Of a stretch of DNA of 64,000 nt, positions 27,337 to 36,051 are shown piece by piece. The position numbers were made by a program, and so were the translations under genes. The notes below the pieces were generated by a model. The model made no database searches. It had not been told where the DNA came from and was given only the letters and a program-made list of their open reading frames with translations. The stretch's first letter is position 1. Each line of letters starts with the position of its first letter. This DNA comes from Oceanimonas doudoroffii (GTDB taxonomy: Bacteria > Pseudomonadota > Gammaproteobacteria > Enterobacterales > Aeromonadaceae), in NCBI RefSeq assembly GCF_002242685.1, contig NZ_NBIM01000001.1, forward strand, positions 1,612,001 through 1,676,000, written 5' to 3'.

Positions 27337-28977
27337 TCAGTACAACTTCTTCTGGGGCGGACCGGCGAAGTTGAGCGGGCCTATGCCGTTCATCTCCACT
27401 TCCACCAGGGCCGGTCCCTGCACCGCCATGGCCTCGCCGATGGCCTGTTCGAACTCGGCCAGACTCGCCGCCTTCCAGCTGGCCAGGCCCACGGCCTCGC
27501 CCATGGCCTTGAAGTCGGGGGCATGCAGCTGGTTGAAGTACTGGCGACCACCGAAGTACTGGTTCTGGATGCCACGCATCACCCCGTAGCCGCCGTCGTT
27601 CATCACCAGCAGCACCAGGTTGGTCTGTTCCTGCACCATGGTCGCCAGCTCGCCCACCCCCAGCATCAGGCCGCCGTCGCCCACCAGGCCCACCACCTTG
27701 CGTGCCGGGTTGGCCACGGCGGTACCGATGGCCATGGCCAGTCCCATGCCGATGGCGCCGGCCAGGGAGTGGATATTGGTATTGGGCGCCTGAATGGGAA
27801 ACAACCGGCTGCCCCAGGTGCTACCGGACATGGTGATGTCGCGCACCAGGATGCCGTCATCCGGCAGCGCCGCCCGCAGCTGTCCACAGAGGGTGGCATA
27901 GGGGCCGAGCTGCTCGGTGAGCGCCGCCACCGCCGCCGTTTTCGCCTCGGCGATGGCCCGGTCGAACTCGGGGTTGACCTTGGCCCGGTCCCGCAGCGCC
28001 GCCACCAGGGCGGCCAGCACCGGCTTGGCGTCGCCACAGATGAAATGGTCCACCGGGTAATTGCGCTGGGCCGCCGCCGGGTTGGCATCCACCTGATACA
28101 GGGGGCGCGGCAGGGCCAGGGAATAGGTGCGGGTCTCATTACTGCGCAGGCGCGAGCCCACCACCAGCGCCAGGTCACAATCGGCCATCAACGCCTCGAC
28201 CGCCGCCGAGTTGTGGAAGGCACCCAGGCTGCGCGGGTGGGCATCGGGCAGGATGCCGCGGCCGTGGGTAGAGGAGATCACCGCCACCCCCAGATCCGCC
28301 AGTGCCGCCACTTCCTCGCTGCAGTGCAGGGCGCCGCCCCCCACCCACAGCAGCGGGCGCCTGGCCGCCGTCAGCGCCGCCGCCAGGGCGTCCAGCTCCT
28401 GCTCTGCCGGCGCCGGCTGCGCCAGGGGAAGCACCGGGCCCAGCTCGGCGGGCAGGGTGATCTCCGCCGCCTGTACATCGATGGGCAGCTCCACGCTCAC
28501 CGGTCCCATGGGCACTGTGGTGGCCACGCGGATCGCCTCACGCAACACGCCCACCGCCTGCTCCGGGCTGGTGATACGGAAGGCCGCCTTGCTGCTGGCC
28601 TTGAGGAAGGTCAGCTGATCCCGGGTTTCGTGGATGAAGCTGGCGTCCCGATCCAGGTATTCCCGCTCGACCTGGCCGGTGAGGTGGATCAGCGGGCTGG
28701 CGACGTTCAGCGCCTCCAGCAGGGCACCCACGGCGTTGCCGGCACCGGCGCCGGTGCTGGTGATGGCCACGCCCAGGCCGGAGAAACGACCGTGGGCGTC
28801 GGCCATGGTCACGGCGCCGGCCTCTCCCCGGGCGGCCACGAAACGGATCCGTTCGCGCCGGCCGATGGCGTCGGCGATGGGCAGGTTGTGGATGGAGATG
28901 ACCCCGTAGGCGCTGGTTACGCCGTGGGCTTCCAGTACCCGGGCGATGGCTTCGCCCACATTGACTCTGTTGCTCAT
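27337..28977 (-). CDS. ThDP-dependent 2-oxoacid decarboxylase / acetolactate-synthase-like enzyme
   Basis: About 546 residues from ATG 28977 (AAGGACAG upstream). Three-domain ThDP fold. Catalytic glutamate E52 (AARGEAGAVTMADAHGRFSG) lies in the N-terminal PYR domain; the central domain starts near residue 190; the PP domain has the cofactor motif GDGGLMLGVGELATMVQEQ...NDGG. It belongs to the ilvB-like superfamily but is not a biosynthetic AHAS, since no regulatory subunit is present and it lies in a catabolic operon. With the aldehyde dehydrogenase directly upstream it may decarboxylate a 2-oxoacid to an aldehyde, or cleave or ligate C-C bonds. The substrate is not evident. Confidence 0.75.
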   Translation of the reverse strand: MSNRVNVGEAIARVLEAHGVTSAYGVISIHNLPIADAIGRRERIRFVAARGEAGAVTMADAHGRFSGLGVAITSTGAGAGNAVGALLEALNVASPLIHLTGQVEREYLDRDASFIHETRDQLTFLKASSKAAFRITSPEQAVGVLREAIRVATTVPMGPVSVELPIDVQAAEITLPAELGPVLPLAQPAPAEQELDALAAALTAARRPLLWVGGGALHCSEEVAALADLGVAVISSTHGRGILPDAHPRSLGAFHNSAAVEALMADCDLALVVGSRLRSNETRTYSLALPRPLYQVDANPAAAQRNYPVDHFICGDAKPVLAALVAALRDRAKVNPEFDRAIAEAKTAAVAALTEQLGPYATLCGQLRAALPDDGILVRDITMSGSTWGSRLFPIQAPNTNIHSLAGAIGMGLAMAIGTAVANPARKVVGLVGDGGLMLGVGELATMVQEQTNLVLLVMNDGGYGVMRGIQNQYFGGRQYFNQLHAPDFKAMGEAVGLASWKAASLAEFEQAIGEAMAVQGPALVEVEMNGIGPLNFAGPPQKKLY

Positions 28978-29014
28978 AATGCTGTCCTTGTTCTGTTCAG
29001 TCGTTAGCCCGGGC

Positions 29015-30481
29015 TTAGCAGCACCAGGGGTTGGGTTGGTCACTCAGGCCCACGTAGATGCTCTTCTGCTGCATGTAGGCGAGCACGCCCTGACGGCCTT
29101 TTTCCCGGCCGAGACCACTTTCCTTGAAACCGCCGAAGGGAGCGGAAACCGAGAATTTTTTGTAGGTATTGATCCAGATGGTGCCGGCCTCGAGCCGGCG
29201 CGCCAGGTGCCAGGCCCGGCGGAAGTCCTCGCTCCAGATGCCGGCGGCCAGGCCGAACACGCTGTCGTTGGCCTCGGCGACCAGCTGCTCTTCGTCATCG
29301 AAGCGCATCACCACCAGCACGGGCCCGAAAATTTCCTCCTGGCATACCCGGGCACCGTTGGGCAGGCCGGCGATAATGGTGGGCGGATAGAAACAGCCCT
29401 CGGCCAGTTCCCCCTCGGTAAGCCGTTCGCCGCCGCACAGCACCTTGCCGCCCTCGGCCCGGGCCAGGGCCACGTAGTCGGCCACCGAGGCGAGGTGGGC
29501 CTCGTTGATAAGCGGCCCCATGTGAATGCCGGGACGCTCCGGGTGACCGACCCGCAGCTCCCGGGTCAGCTCCAGCAGCCGGGTGAGGAAACGATCGTAG
29601 AGGCTGCGATGCACGAACAGCCGGGAGCCGGCGATGCAGGCCTGGCCGGCGGAGCTGAAGATGCCGTAGACCACGCCCTTGGCGGCCAGCTCGAGATCCG
29701 CGTCCTCCAGCACTATGGTGGGCGACTTGCCGCCCAGCTCCAGCGAGGTGGGGATCAACTTGTCCGCCGCCACATGGGCCAGGCGGCGACCGGTGTTGGT
29801 GCCGCCGGTGAAGGAAATCTTGCGCACCAGGGGGTGACGGGCCAGGGCCTCGCCCACCACGGAGCCGCGCCCCGGCAGTATGCTCAGCAGTCCCTTGGGC
29901 AGGCCGGCCTCCTCGAACAGTTTGGCCAGCTCCAGCGCCGCCAGCGGGGTGGCATCGGCGGGCTTGAGCAGCACGGCGTTGCCGCCGGCCAGGGCCGGGG
30001 CAATTTTCTGCATCTCGCTGGCGATGGGCGAATTCCAGGGGGTAATGGCGGCCACCACGCCGATGGGCTCATGCACGCTCAGGGTCATGAAATCCAGGGC
30101 GCGCGGGGTATTGAGCTGCTCGTCCAGGGTCTCGCAGGCGGCGGCGAAGTAGCGGGCGGTGCCGGCGGCGCTGGCCACCAGGGCCCGGGTTTCCGCCAGC
30201 GGCTTGCCGTTGTCCTTGGTCTGCAGGGCGGCCAATTGTTCGCTGCGCTGTTCGATCAGGTCCGCCACCCGGTACAGCACGGCGGCGCGCTGGTGCGGCA
30301 GGGCCTGCCGCCAGGACGGATGGCGCCAGGCGTGCTCGGCGGCCTGCACCGCCTCTTCCACGTCCTCGACGCTGGCGGTGCCGATCTCGGCGTTGATGCT
30401 GCCGTCCGCCGGGAAGTGGCTGATGCTCACCGGGCCCCGGCCCTGGCGCCATTCGCCGCCGATAAAAATGGGTCTAACCAT
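29015..30481 (-). CDS. NAD(P)+-dependent aldehyde dehydrogenase
   Basis: About 488 residues from ATG 30481. ALDH superfamily: TPWNSPIASEMQKIAPALAGGNAVLLKPADATPL (cofactor site), SFTGGTNTGRRLA, general-base Glu in LELGGKSPTIV, catalytic Cys in SSAGQACIAGSRL, and EEIFGPVLVVMRFDDEEQ. Similar to benzaldehyde, betaine-aldehyde and 2-hydroxymuconic-semialdehyde dehydrogenases; I cannot tell which. It probably oxidises the aldehyde made by the adjacent ThDP enzyme, or a meta-cleavage semialdehyde. Confidence 0.85.
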   Translation of the reverse strand: MVRPIFIGGEWRQGRGPVSISHFPADGSINAEIGTASVEDVEEAVQAAEHAWRHPSWRQALPHQRAAVLYRVADLIEQRSEQLAALQTKDNGKPLAETRALVASAAGTARYFAAACETLDEQLNTPRALDFMTLSVHEPIGVVAAITPWNSPIASEMQKIAPALAGGNAVLLKPADATPLAALELAKLFEEAGLPKGLLSILPGRGSVVGEALARHPLVRKISFTGGTNTGRRLAHVAADKLIPTSLELGGKSPTIVLEDADLELAAKGVVYGIFSSAGQACIAGSRLFVHRSLYDRFLTRLLELTRELRVGHPERPGIHMGPLINEAHLASVADYVALARAEGGKVLCGGERLTEGELAEGCFYPPTIIAGLPNGARVCQEEIFGPVLVVMRFDDEEQLVAEANDSVFGLAAGIWSEDFRRAWHLARRLEAGTIWINTYKKFSVSAPFGGFKESGLGREKGRQGVLAYMQQKSIYVGLSDQPNPWCC

Positions 30482-30492
30482 GACATGACTCC

Positions 30493-31284
30493 TTAAATAA
30501 CCAGGGGATCCGTGCACTGACGGCAGGCGCGCACCACGCTCAGCGCCGCCAGGGTGGAGGTTTTGGGATTGGCGGCCAGCGGCAGCCCGCTCAGGGCGAT
30601 GTCCAGCTCGCCGAAACGGCCGCTGGCCCGGATCCGGTGCTGGTTGCGCCGGCTGTCCGGATCCACCACCAGTTCGACCCGGGTGTGGTCCATGCCGAGC
30701 CCGGCCAGGGCGATGGTCGCCGCCACGTTGGCATTGGCCGGGAACAGCCGCGCCGCCTCCCGCGCCGTGCCGCTGAAGAACACCGTCGGCTCGGTGACAC
30801 CGTCCAGATCCACCAGGCTTTCCGCCGGACTGCCGCGCCAGCTCTGGGGACTCTTGCGACCCTGATAGGTCACCGCCTCCAGTCCTCCCTCCCGGGCCGC
30901 GGCCAGGCCGTCGATGCCGGCGATGGCTCCGGCCAGGGCCAGGATGCGGCCTTCGCCCTGGGCGGCGGCCAGGCGCAGATCCCGAGCCAGGGCCTCGTCG
31001 GCCAGGGCACCGACCGAGATCAGTCCCAGGGTCCAGCCCCGGGCCAGCACGGCGCTGCCGTGTTCACGCACCGCCGCCTGGCCGGCGCATTCCACCACCA
31101 GATCCGGGGTGGCGGCACAGTCTTCCACCCGGCTCAGCACGGTCACGGCCGGCCCCAGCTCGGCTTGCACCTCGGCCACCCGGGACGCCGGCACCAGCAG
31201 CCATTTCAGGCTCAGCTCCACCGGCAGCAGCGCCAGCACTTCCCGCGCCATGGCGCCGAACCCGATCATCATCAGCTGTTTCAT
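30493..31284 (-). CDS. L-aspartate-dehydrogenase-family oxidoreductase
   Basis: About 263 residues from ATG 31284; the open frame further upstream is spurious. Rossmann start MKQLMMIGFGAMAREVLALL, then LVVECAGQAAVREHG, GALADEALARDL, LAGAIAGIDGLAAA, and the C-terminal catalytic block NANVAATIALAGLGMDHTRVELVVDPD with a candidate catalytic His. It matches the NadX/AspDH family (NAD(P)-dependent, reversible aspartate to iminoaspartate). Inside an aromatic-catabolic operon, and without nadA/nadC, an NAD-biosynthesis role is unlikely. It may act on an amino-acid side chain or related imine intermediate. Confidence 0.75.
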   Translation of the reverse strand: MKQLMMIGFGAMAREVLALLPVELSLKWLLVPASRVAEVQAELGPAVTVLSRVEDCAATPDLVVECAGQAAVREHGSAVLARGWTLGLISVGALADEALARDLRLAAAQGEGRILALAGAIAGIDGLAAAREGGLEAVTYQGRKSPQSWRGSPAESLVDLDGVTEPTVFFSGTAREAARLFPANANVAATIALAGLGMDHTRVELVVDPDSRRNQHRIRASGRFGELDIALSGLPLAANPKTSTLAALSVVRACRQCTDPLVI

Positions 31285-31292
31285 CGCCCCTC

Positions 31293-32087
31293 CTACAGGT
31301 GCTTGTTGAAGCCGCCGGACACATCCAGGGCGGCGCCGGTGGTATAGGATGCCAACGGCGAGGCCAGGAACACCAGGGCCCGGGCCGGCTCTTCCGGCTT
31401 GCCCAGCCTGCCCATGGGAATGCCCCGGCGCTCGGCAATGGCGCCGGTCCAGTTGCCCCAGTCCTGGTCCCGGTCGCTTCGCTCGGCGAAGCGGCGGCGC
31501 CACTGATCCGACTCCACCATGCCGAGCAGGATGGAGTTGACCCGAATGCCCCTGGCGGAAAATTCATGGGCCAGGGAGTGGGTCAGGTTGAGCAGCGCCG
31601 CCCGGGCCGCCGAGGTGGCGATCATGTGCGGCTCCGGCTGCAGCGCCAGCAGCGAGTTGACGTTGGTGATGGACGGACAATCCGAGCGCTCGAGCTGGGG
31701 CAGAAAGGCGCGGATCGGGTGAAGCACGCTGAAGGTCTTGAGCCGGGTCTCGGCTACCCAGTCGTCATCCTCGGTCTGCTCGAAATTCGATACCCGGCCC
31801 TGGCCGGCGTTGTTGATCAGCAGATCGGCACCGCCGAAGCGGGCTTCCACCGCGGCCGCGAAGGCGGCCACCTCGGTCTTGTCCAGCACATCGCAGGCCT
31901 GGGTCAGGCATTCGGCCCCGGGAAAGGCGGCACGCATCTCCGCCAGGGAGGCGGCCAGCCGCTCGGCGTTGCGGCCACACCAGGCCACCCGGGCCCCCTC
32001 CGCCAGCAGCAGCCGAACCGTCTCCAGCCCGATGCCGGACGAGCCGCCGGTGACCACGGCCACCTTGCCTTGCAGTTTGAAACTCAT
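31293..32087 (-). CDS. Atypical short-chain dehydrogenase/reductase-fold protein
   Basis: About 264 residues from ATG 32087. The cofactor motif TGGSSGIG (14-21), NNAG (92-95) and catalytic-type Ser145 are present, and the family ending GAALDVSGGFN is intact. At the exact spacing where the YxxxK pair should lie (158 and 162), the residues are Thr158 and Arg162 (IATSAARAAL). The usual proton-relay Tyr and Lys are therefore missing. Either chemistry is altered or the protein has a non-redox role. Its start overlaps the hydrolase stop by 4 bases, so it is clearly part of the operon. Confidence 0.8.
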   Translation of the reverse strand: MSFKLQGKVAVVTGGSSGIGLETVRLLLAEGARVAWCGRNAERLAASLAEMRAAFPGAECLTQACDVLDKTEVAAFAAAVEARFGGADLLINNAGQGRVSNFEQTEDDDWVAETRLKTFSVLHPIRAFLPQLERSDCPSITNVNSLLALQPEPHMIATSAARAALLNLTHSLAHEFSARGIRVNSILLGMVESDQWRRRFAERSDRDQDWGNWTGAIAERRGIPMGRLGKPEEPARALVFLASPLASYTTGAALDVSGGFNKHL

Positions 32088-32932
32088 GCTTGTACTCCTC
32101 GATTCGGTAAGGCCCCGGCCAGGCGGCACAGGGCCCGGTTGAACGCATCGGGCTGATCGATATAGCTGGCGTGACCCGCCCCGGCCAGGGATTCAATGCC
32201 GACCCCGGGATGCCCGGCGGCCAGCTCCAGTACCCCGGCGGGCGGGGTGATCACGTCTTCCTCGCCGTAGATAACGCCGATGGGCGCGGAATAGTCCGCC
32301 AGGTAATTCCGGATATCGTCATGGGCCAACAGGTAGGAGGCGGCCTCGAAACCGTCCAGGGTCAGCCCCATCATGCCGTGGGCGACCAGATCCAATTGTT
32401 CCTGGCCGGCATGCTGGGACAACAACACGGGTCCGCGGGCCGCCGCCAGCCCCTGATGGCCCAGTTTGCGCAGCATTTCCGGGCGCTTGCGGTATACCTG
32501 TGTGCGGGTGTCGGCATCGGCCCGGCCGTAACCCTGGGCCGGGTTGGCCAGCACCAGACCGCGCACCCCGTCCGGATGGCGGCTGGCGTAGGCGGCGCCG
32601 ATCATGGCTCCCAGGGAGTGACCCAATACCAGCGGCCGCTCCAGCTCCAACGCCACCACGAGTTCGTGCAGTACGGCGGCGTAGTCCAGGGCCGACGGCG
32701 TCGCGGTTTCCAGCGGTGCGCTCTGGCCATAGCCCGGGGCATCCCAGGCGACCAGGGTAAATTCCCGGGCCAGGCGTTCCAGCTGGCAGACCCAGGAGCC
32801 GGAGCCCGAGCTGATGCCGTGCAGCAACACCAGGGCCGGGCCCCGGCCGGCGCTGCGATAGGCCAGCCGGCGACCGCCGAGGTCGAGGTGGCGCAGCGGA
32901 AAATCGGGCAGGCTATTGACCAGGGCGCTCAT
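32084..32932 (-). CDS. Alpha/beta hydrolase, probable meta-cleavage-product hydrolase
   Basis: About 282 residues from ATG 32932; the longer frame upstream overlaps the cupin gene and is spurious. Nucleophile Ser106 in GHSLGA, oxyanion HGISSGSGSW, acid residue in GVIYGEEDVITPP and catalytic His in AGAGHASYIDQPDAF. It resembles MhpC/BphD/XylF-type C-C hydrolases and related esterases. With an extradiol dioxygenase in the same operon, hydrolysis of a 2-hydroxy-6-oxo-dienoate ring-cleavage product is the natural guess. Confidence 0.78.
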   Translation of the reverse strand: MSALVNSLPDFPLRHLDLGGRRLAYRSAGRGPALVLLHGISSGSGSWVCQLERLAREFTLVAWDAPGYGQSAPLETATPSALDYAAVLHELVVALELERPLVLGHSLGAMIGAAYASRHPDGVRGLVLANPAQGYGRADADTRTQVYRKRPEMLRKLGHQGLAAARGPVLLSQHAGQEQLDLVAHGMMGLTLDGFEAASYLLAHDDIRNYLADYSAPIGVIYGEEDVITPPAGVLELAAGHPGVGIESLAGAGHASYIDQPDAFNRALCRLAGALPNRGVQA

Positions 32933-32934
32933 GG

Positions 32935-33456
32935 TCAGGCCCGCTTGATCTTGGCCAGGGGATGATCTTCCGGATAGGTCGGAATGGTCGGCTTGTTGGC
33001 GCCCAGCATCACGCACATCAGGGCGTCTTCCTCGCCGTGGTTGAACAGACCGCGGTAGATACCGGGCGGAATGGAGATCAGATCCCGCTCGCTCAGCCGG
33101 GTCTCGAACTTCTCCCCTTCGTGCTCCACAAACAGGGTGATGGCACCGCGCAGCATGAAGAACACCTCCTCCACGTCGTGATGCACGTGCAATGGGCCTT
33201 CGCACTGAGCCGGCAACACCATGGTGGAGAAGGTGAAGTGCTCGGAGGGGACGGTATTGCTGTCATTCTTCACCCCGGTCGCGCCGGTCCCCATGTAACG
33301 CATCTGGGCGCGGCGGTACTTGGGATCGAAATCGGCCTGAAATTTCAGGGCCTCAAAGTCATAACGACGGGTGCTGAAGCGGGCAATACGACTGTCCAGC
33401 CATTCTCCCAGGCTCTTTTCGGCAGGCTTGTTCCAGGTATCGAATTTCGGGTTCAT
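32935..33456 (-). CDS. Cupin-domain protein
   Basis: Protein of 173 residues with a single cupin. Motif 1 is GPLHVHHDVEEVFFMLRGAITLF (metal ligands His, His, Glu); motif 2 is SIPPGIYRGLFNHG. The conserved metal set suggests a small Fe/Mn/Zn-dependent dioxygenase, isomerase or decarboxylase, or an accessory. The N-terminal 60 residues (FDTWNKPAEKSLGEWLDSRIARFSTRRYDFEAL) are not a family I recognise. It is 2 bases from the hydrolase gene, so co-translated. Precise reaction unknown. Confidence 0.75.
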   Translation of the reverse strand: MNPKFDTWNKPAEKSLGEWLDSRIARFSTRRYDFEALKFQADFDPKYRRAQMRYMGTGATGVKNDSNTVPSEHFTFSTMVLPAQCEGPLHVHHDVEEVFFMLRGAITLFVEHEGEKFETRLSERDLISIPPGIYRGLFNHGEEDALMCVMLGANKPTIPTYPEDHPLAKIKRA

Positions 33457-33548
33457 CTTGTGTTACCTCTCTCAGTGGTGTTTGCGCCGTTTGCGGGCAA
33501 GGGGAAGCCCTTCCGCAAAGGCGGAATCAAGTAAACAGTGGGATTAAC

Positions 33549-34805
33549 TCAGTATTTTCTGACCAGTGGCACCAACATCAGGGAGCCAATCACCGCCACC
33601 CAGACCAGGAACAACAGCCCCAGGTTGAAGTCGCCGGTCTGCGTCACGATATAGCCCATCAGCACCGGGGCGGCGGCGCCGGCGAAGTTGCCGAAGCCAT
33701 TGAAAATGCCGCCGGCGGTGGCGCTCACCTCGGCCGGGGTAATGCGGGCCAGCAAGGCGAACACCGACGACACACCGAAGCCCCAGCTCATGGCGCTCAC
33801 CGACATGACGAGAATGGCCGGCACCGCTGCTTCCAACTGCAGCACCAGGTAGAGGGACAGGCCGGCAACCAGCAGGCCGCCGAACACCTGGGCCGCACGC
33901 CTGCCGGTTTTGTCCGACAGGAAGGCACCGGCAATTTCCCCCGTCAGCATGGCGATAAAGGGCAGCGACGACAGGGCCCCAAAGGATTCGAGATCCACGC
34001 CCTTTTCCTCGATCAAATAGCTCGGCAGCCAGCCGTTCAGGCCCCAGAGATAAGTGAGCAGGGCGACATTGAACAGGCACAGGGCCCAGAACGCCGGTGT
34101 GGTGAACAACAGCCGGCTGTTGCGCAGATGCTGCCGCCAGCCCACCCGCTTCCTGCCGCCGGACTGCCGGGTCTCGGCGTTAAGATGAATCCCCTTGAGG
34201 CCGAAATACACCACCGCCAGGGTCACCAGGGTCAGGGCCGCCATCACAAAGAAGGTCATCTGCCAGCCATACAGGTTGAGAATCAGCGCGGTGATGGGAA
34301 AACCGAGTGCGGCGCCGATGGGGGTGCCGAGCAGGAACATGGTGCTGGCCCGGGCCTGCTGACCAGCGCTATAGCATTGTTTGACAATGCTGTAGGCCAG
34401 GGCAAACAACGGGCCTTCGGCGATGCCGAGCAGCACTCGCAACGCCAGCAGCTGTTCGTAACTGGTGGCCAGGCCCATCAGCGCCATGAGAATGCCCCAG
34501 GAGCCCACGCTCACCAGCAGACAGGTACGCGGGTTGATGAGATCACCGGCACCACTCAGGAAGATGGAAGAAAAGCCGTAAGCCAGCAGGAAACTGGTCA
34601 TCAGCCAGCCGAGTTGGGTCTTGTCGGTGCCGATGCCCATCGCCTCTTGAAACACCGGATCCGAGAACAGAACGGCAATGCTTATCTTGTCGAAAAATGC
34701 CAGTACCACGCACACCATCAGCACGAGGGAAATGGACCATTGCTTGAGCAGACGAGACGGTACCGGCATATTGACAGCCCCGGTGGCTTCCTTCAGCGTT
34801 TCCAT
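33549..34805 (-). CDS. MFS transporter, anion:cation symporter (ACS) type
   Basis: Protein of 418 residues with 12 predicted helices and a central loop (AETRQSGGRKRVGW). The DKISIAVLFSDPVFQEAMGI region after helix 1 and the GIAEGPLFALAYSIVKQ helix-4/5 block are typical of the ACS family (phthalate, gluconate and hexuronate carriers). Expected to import an organic anion. It gives the cluster a second possible inner-membrane route beside TctABC. Lies between cupin and ferredoxin reductase in the operon. Confidence 0.82.
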   Translation of the reverse strand: METLKEATGAVNMPVPSRLLKQWSISLVLMVCVVLAFFDKISIAVLFSDPVFQEAMGIGTDKTQLGWLMTSFLLAYGFSSIFLSGAGDLINPRTCLLVSVGSWGILMALMGLATSYEQLLALRVLLGIAEGPLFALAYSIVKQCYSAGQQARASTMFLLGTPIGAALGFPITALILNLYGWQMTFFVMAALTLVTLAVVYFGLKGIHLNAETRQSGGRKRVGWRQHLRNSRLLFTTPAFWALCLFNVALLTYLWGLNGWLPSYLIEEKGVDLESFGALSSLPFIAMLTGEIAGAFLSDKTGRRAAQVFGGLLVAGLSLYLVLQLEAAVPAILVMSVSAMSWGFGVSSVFALLARITPAEVSATAGGIFNGFGNFAGAAAPVLMGYIVTQTGDFNLGLLFLVWVAVIGSLMLVPLVRKY

Positions 34806-34827
34806 ACTTATAATCCTTTATTCCGTT

Positions 34828-36048
34828 TTACGGTTTCAGCGACATCAGATTAACGGCGGGATCGGCCAGCTGCGCGGCGGGCAGCACGGTGCCGGCCTTG
34901 AGCCATCGCTTGCCGAGCTTGACCAGCCTGGCGTCGTTGACCGCGATCATCGACTGCAACCGATCGTCCTGATCCAGATAGATAAAGGCGTGTTGCCGCT
35001 CGCCGCTCTGCCGCCGCACCAGCCGGCTGCCGCCGTCGGCAGGAATGCCCAGTATCTGGATATTGCAATCGTATTGATCCGACCAGATCCAGGGCTCCTC
35101 CCGATAGGGGCTGTCCTCGCCAAGCATGGCTTTCGCCGCCGAGATGGCCTGGTTCTGGGCATTGGCCCAGGACTGGATGCAAAAGCCCAGCCCGGGGTGG
35201 ATGGCGACATCGCCGGCGGCATAGATGTCCGGATCCGAGGTCTGCCCCTGTTCGTCGACGACCAACCCCTGAGCCACTTCCAGGCCGGCGTCGCGGCCCA
35301 GCTCGGTGGCGATTTCGGCCCCCGCTCCCACCACCACCGCATCGGCCTCCAGCAGCAGTTGTTCGTCCCGGAACAGGCGCAGGGTGCCGTCATCGCCGGC
35401 CACCAGTTCGAGGAGGCCACAATCCAGGTTAACTTCGACGCCCTGACCCAGATGCAGATCCCGCAGGAAATCGGACACCTCGGGGCGCACACTGCGGGCA
35501 CAGAGCCGCTCGCCCAACTCGAACAGGCTGACCGCTACTCCCTTGGCCCGGGCGGTGGCGGCCACTTCCAGGCCGATCCAACCGCCCCCGAGAACGGCCA
35601 GGCGCTTGCCCGGGGCCAGCCGCTCGCCCAGACGGGCCGCATCCTCGGGGGTGCGCAGGGTGAACACCCGGGGCAGGTTCAGCCATTCCTGCACCGGCAC
35701 CCGGGCCCGGCTGCCGGTGGCCAGCAGCAGCTTGTCGTAGGGCAACTTGGTGCCGTTGTCGAGGGTGACCACATGAGCCCGACGATCGATGGCGGTGGCC
35801 CGGGCCGGCTTGTGCCAGTCGATGTTCATGGCGTCAATGGCCTCGTCCGAAAACAATTGCAGCGCCGCCGGGGCCATGTCGCCGGCCAGTACCTGCTTGG
35901 ACAGGGGCGGCCGCTCATAAAAAACCCGCTCTTCGTCGGACACCACGGCCAGGCTGCCCCCATATCCCTGTTGCCTCAAGGTGTGAGCCGCCCAGGCGCC
36001 AGCCTGGCCTGCGCCGATAATGACGATGCGGGAAATCGATGGATTCAT
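34828..36048 (-). CDS. FAD-dependent ferredoxin reductase (GR type) of the Rieske system
   Basis: Protein of 406 residues. The N-terminal FAD dinucleotide motif is GAGQAGAWAAHTLRQQGYGG, followed by ERPPLSKQVLAGD, the second NAD motif GGGWIGLEVAATARAKGVAVSLFE, and a C-terminal FAD block DIYAAGDVAIHPG. The architecture is that of BphA4/ThcD/CamA-type reductases that move electrons from NADH to a Rieske or plant-type ferredoxin. The Rieske ferredoxin of the same operon (39146-39454) is the obvious partner. Starts 4 bases before the extradiol dioxygenase stop. Confidence 0.88.
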   Translation of the reverse strand: MNPSISRIVIIGAGQAGAWAAHTLRQQGYGGSLAVVSDEERVFYERPPLSKQVLAGDMAPAALQLFSDEAIDAMNIDWHKPARATAIDRRAHVVTLDNGTKLPYDKLLLATGSRARVPVQEWLNLPRVFTLRTPEDAARLGERLAPGKRLAVLGGGWIGLEVAATARAKGVAVSLFELGERLCARSVRPEVSDFLRDLHLGQGVEVNLDCGLLELVAGDDGTLRLFRDEQLLLEADAVVVGAGAEIATELGRDAGLEVAQGLVVDEQGQTSDPDIYAAGDVAIHPGLGFCIQSWANAQNQAISAAKAMLGEDSPYREEPWIWSDQYDCNIQILGIPADGGSRLVRRQSGERQHAFIYLDQDDRLQSMIAVNDARLVKLGKRWLKAGTVLPAAQLADPAVNLMSLKP

Positions 36049-36051
36049 GGG

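Noticed and set aside
28946..30496. Long open frame opposite the aldehyde dehydrogenase
   Set aside because: Composition artefact; the minus-strand ALDH has all catalytic motifs.
30493..31284. AspDH-like gene as nadX of NAD biosynthesis
   Set aside because: No nadA or nadC next to it, and it is embedded in a catabolic operon.
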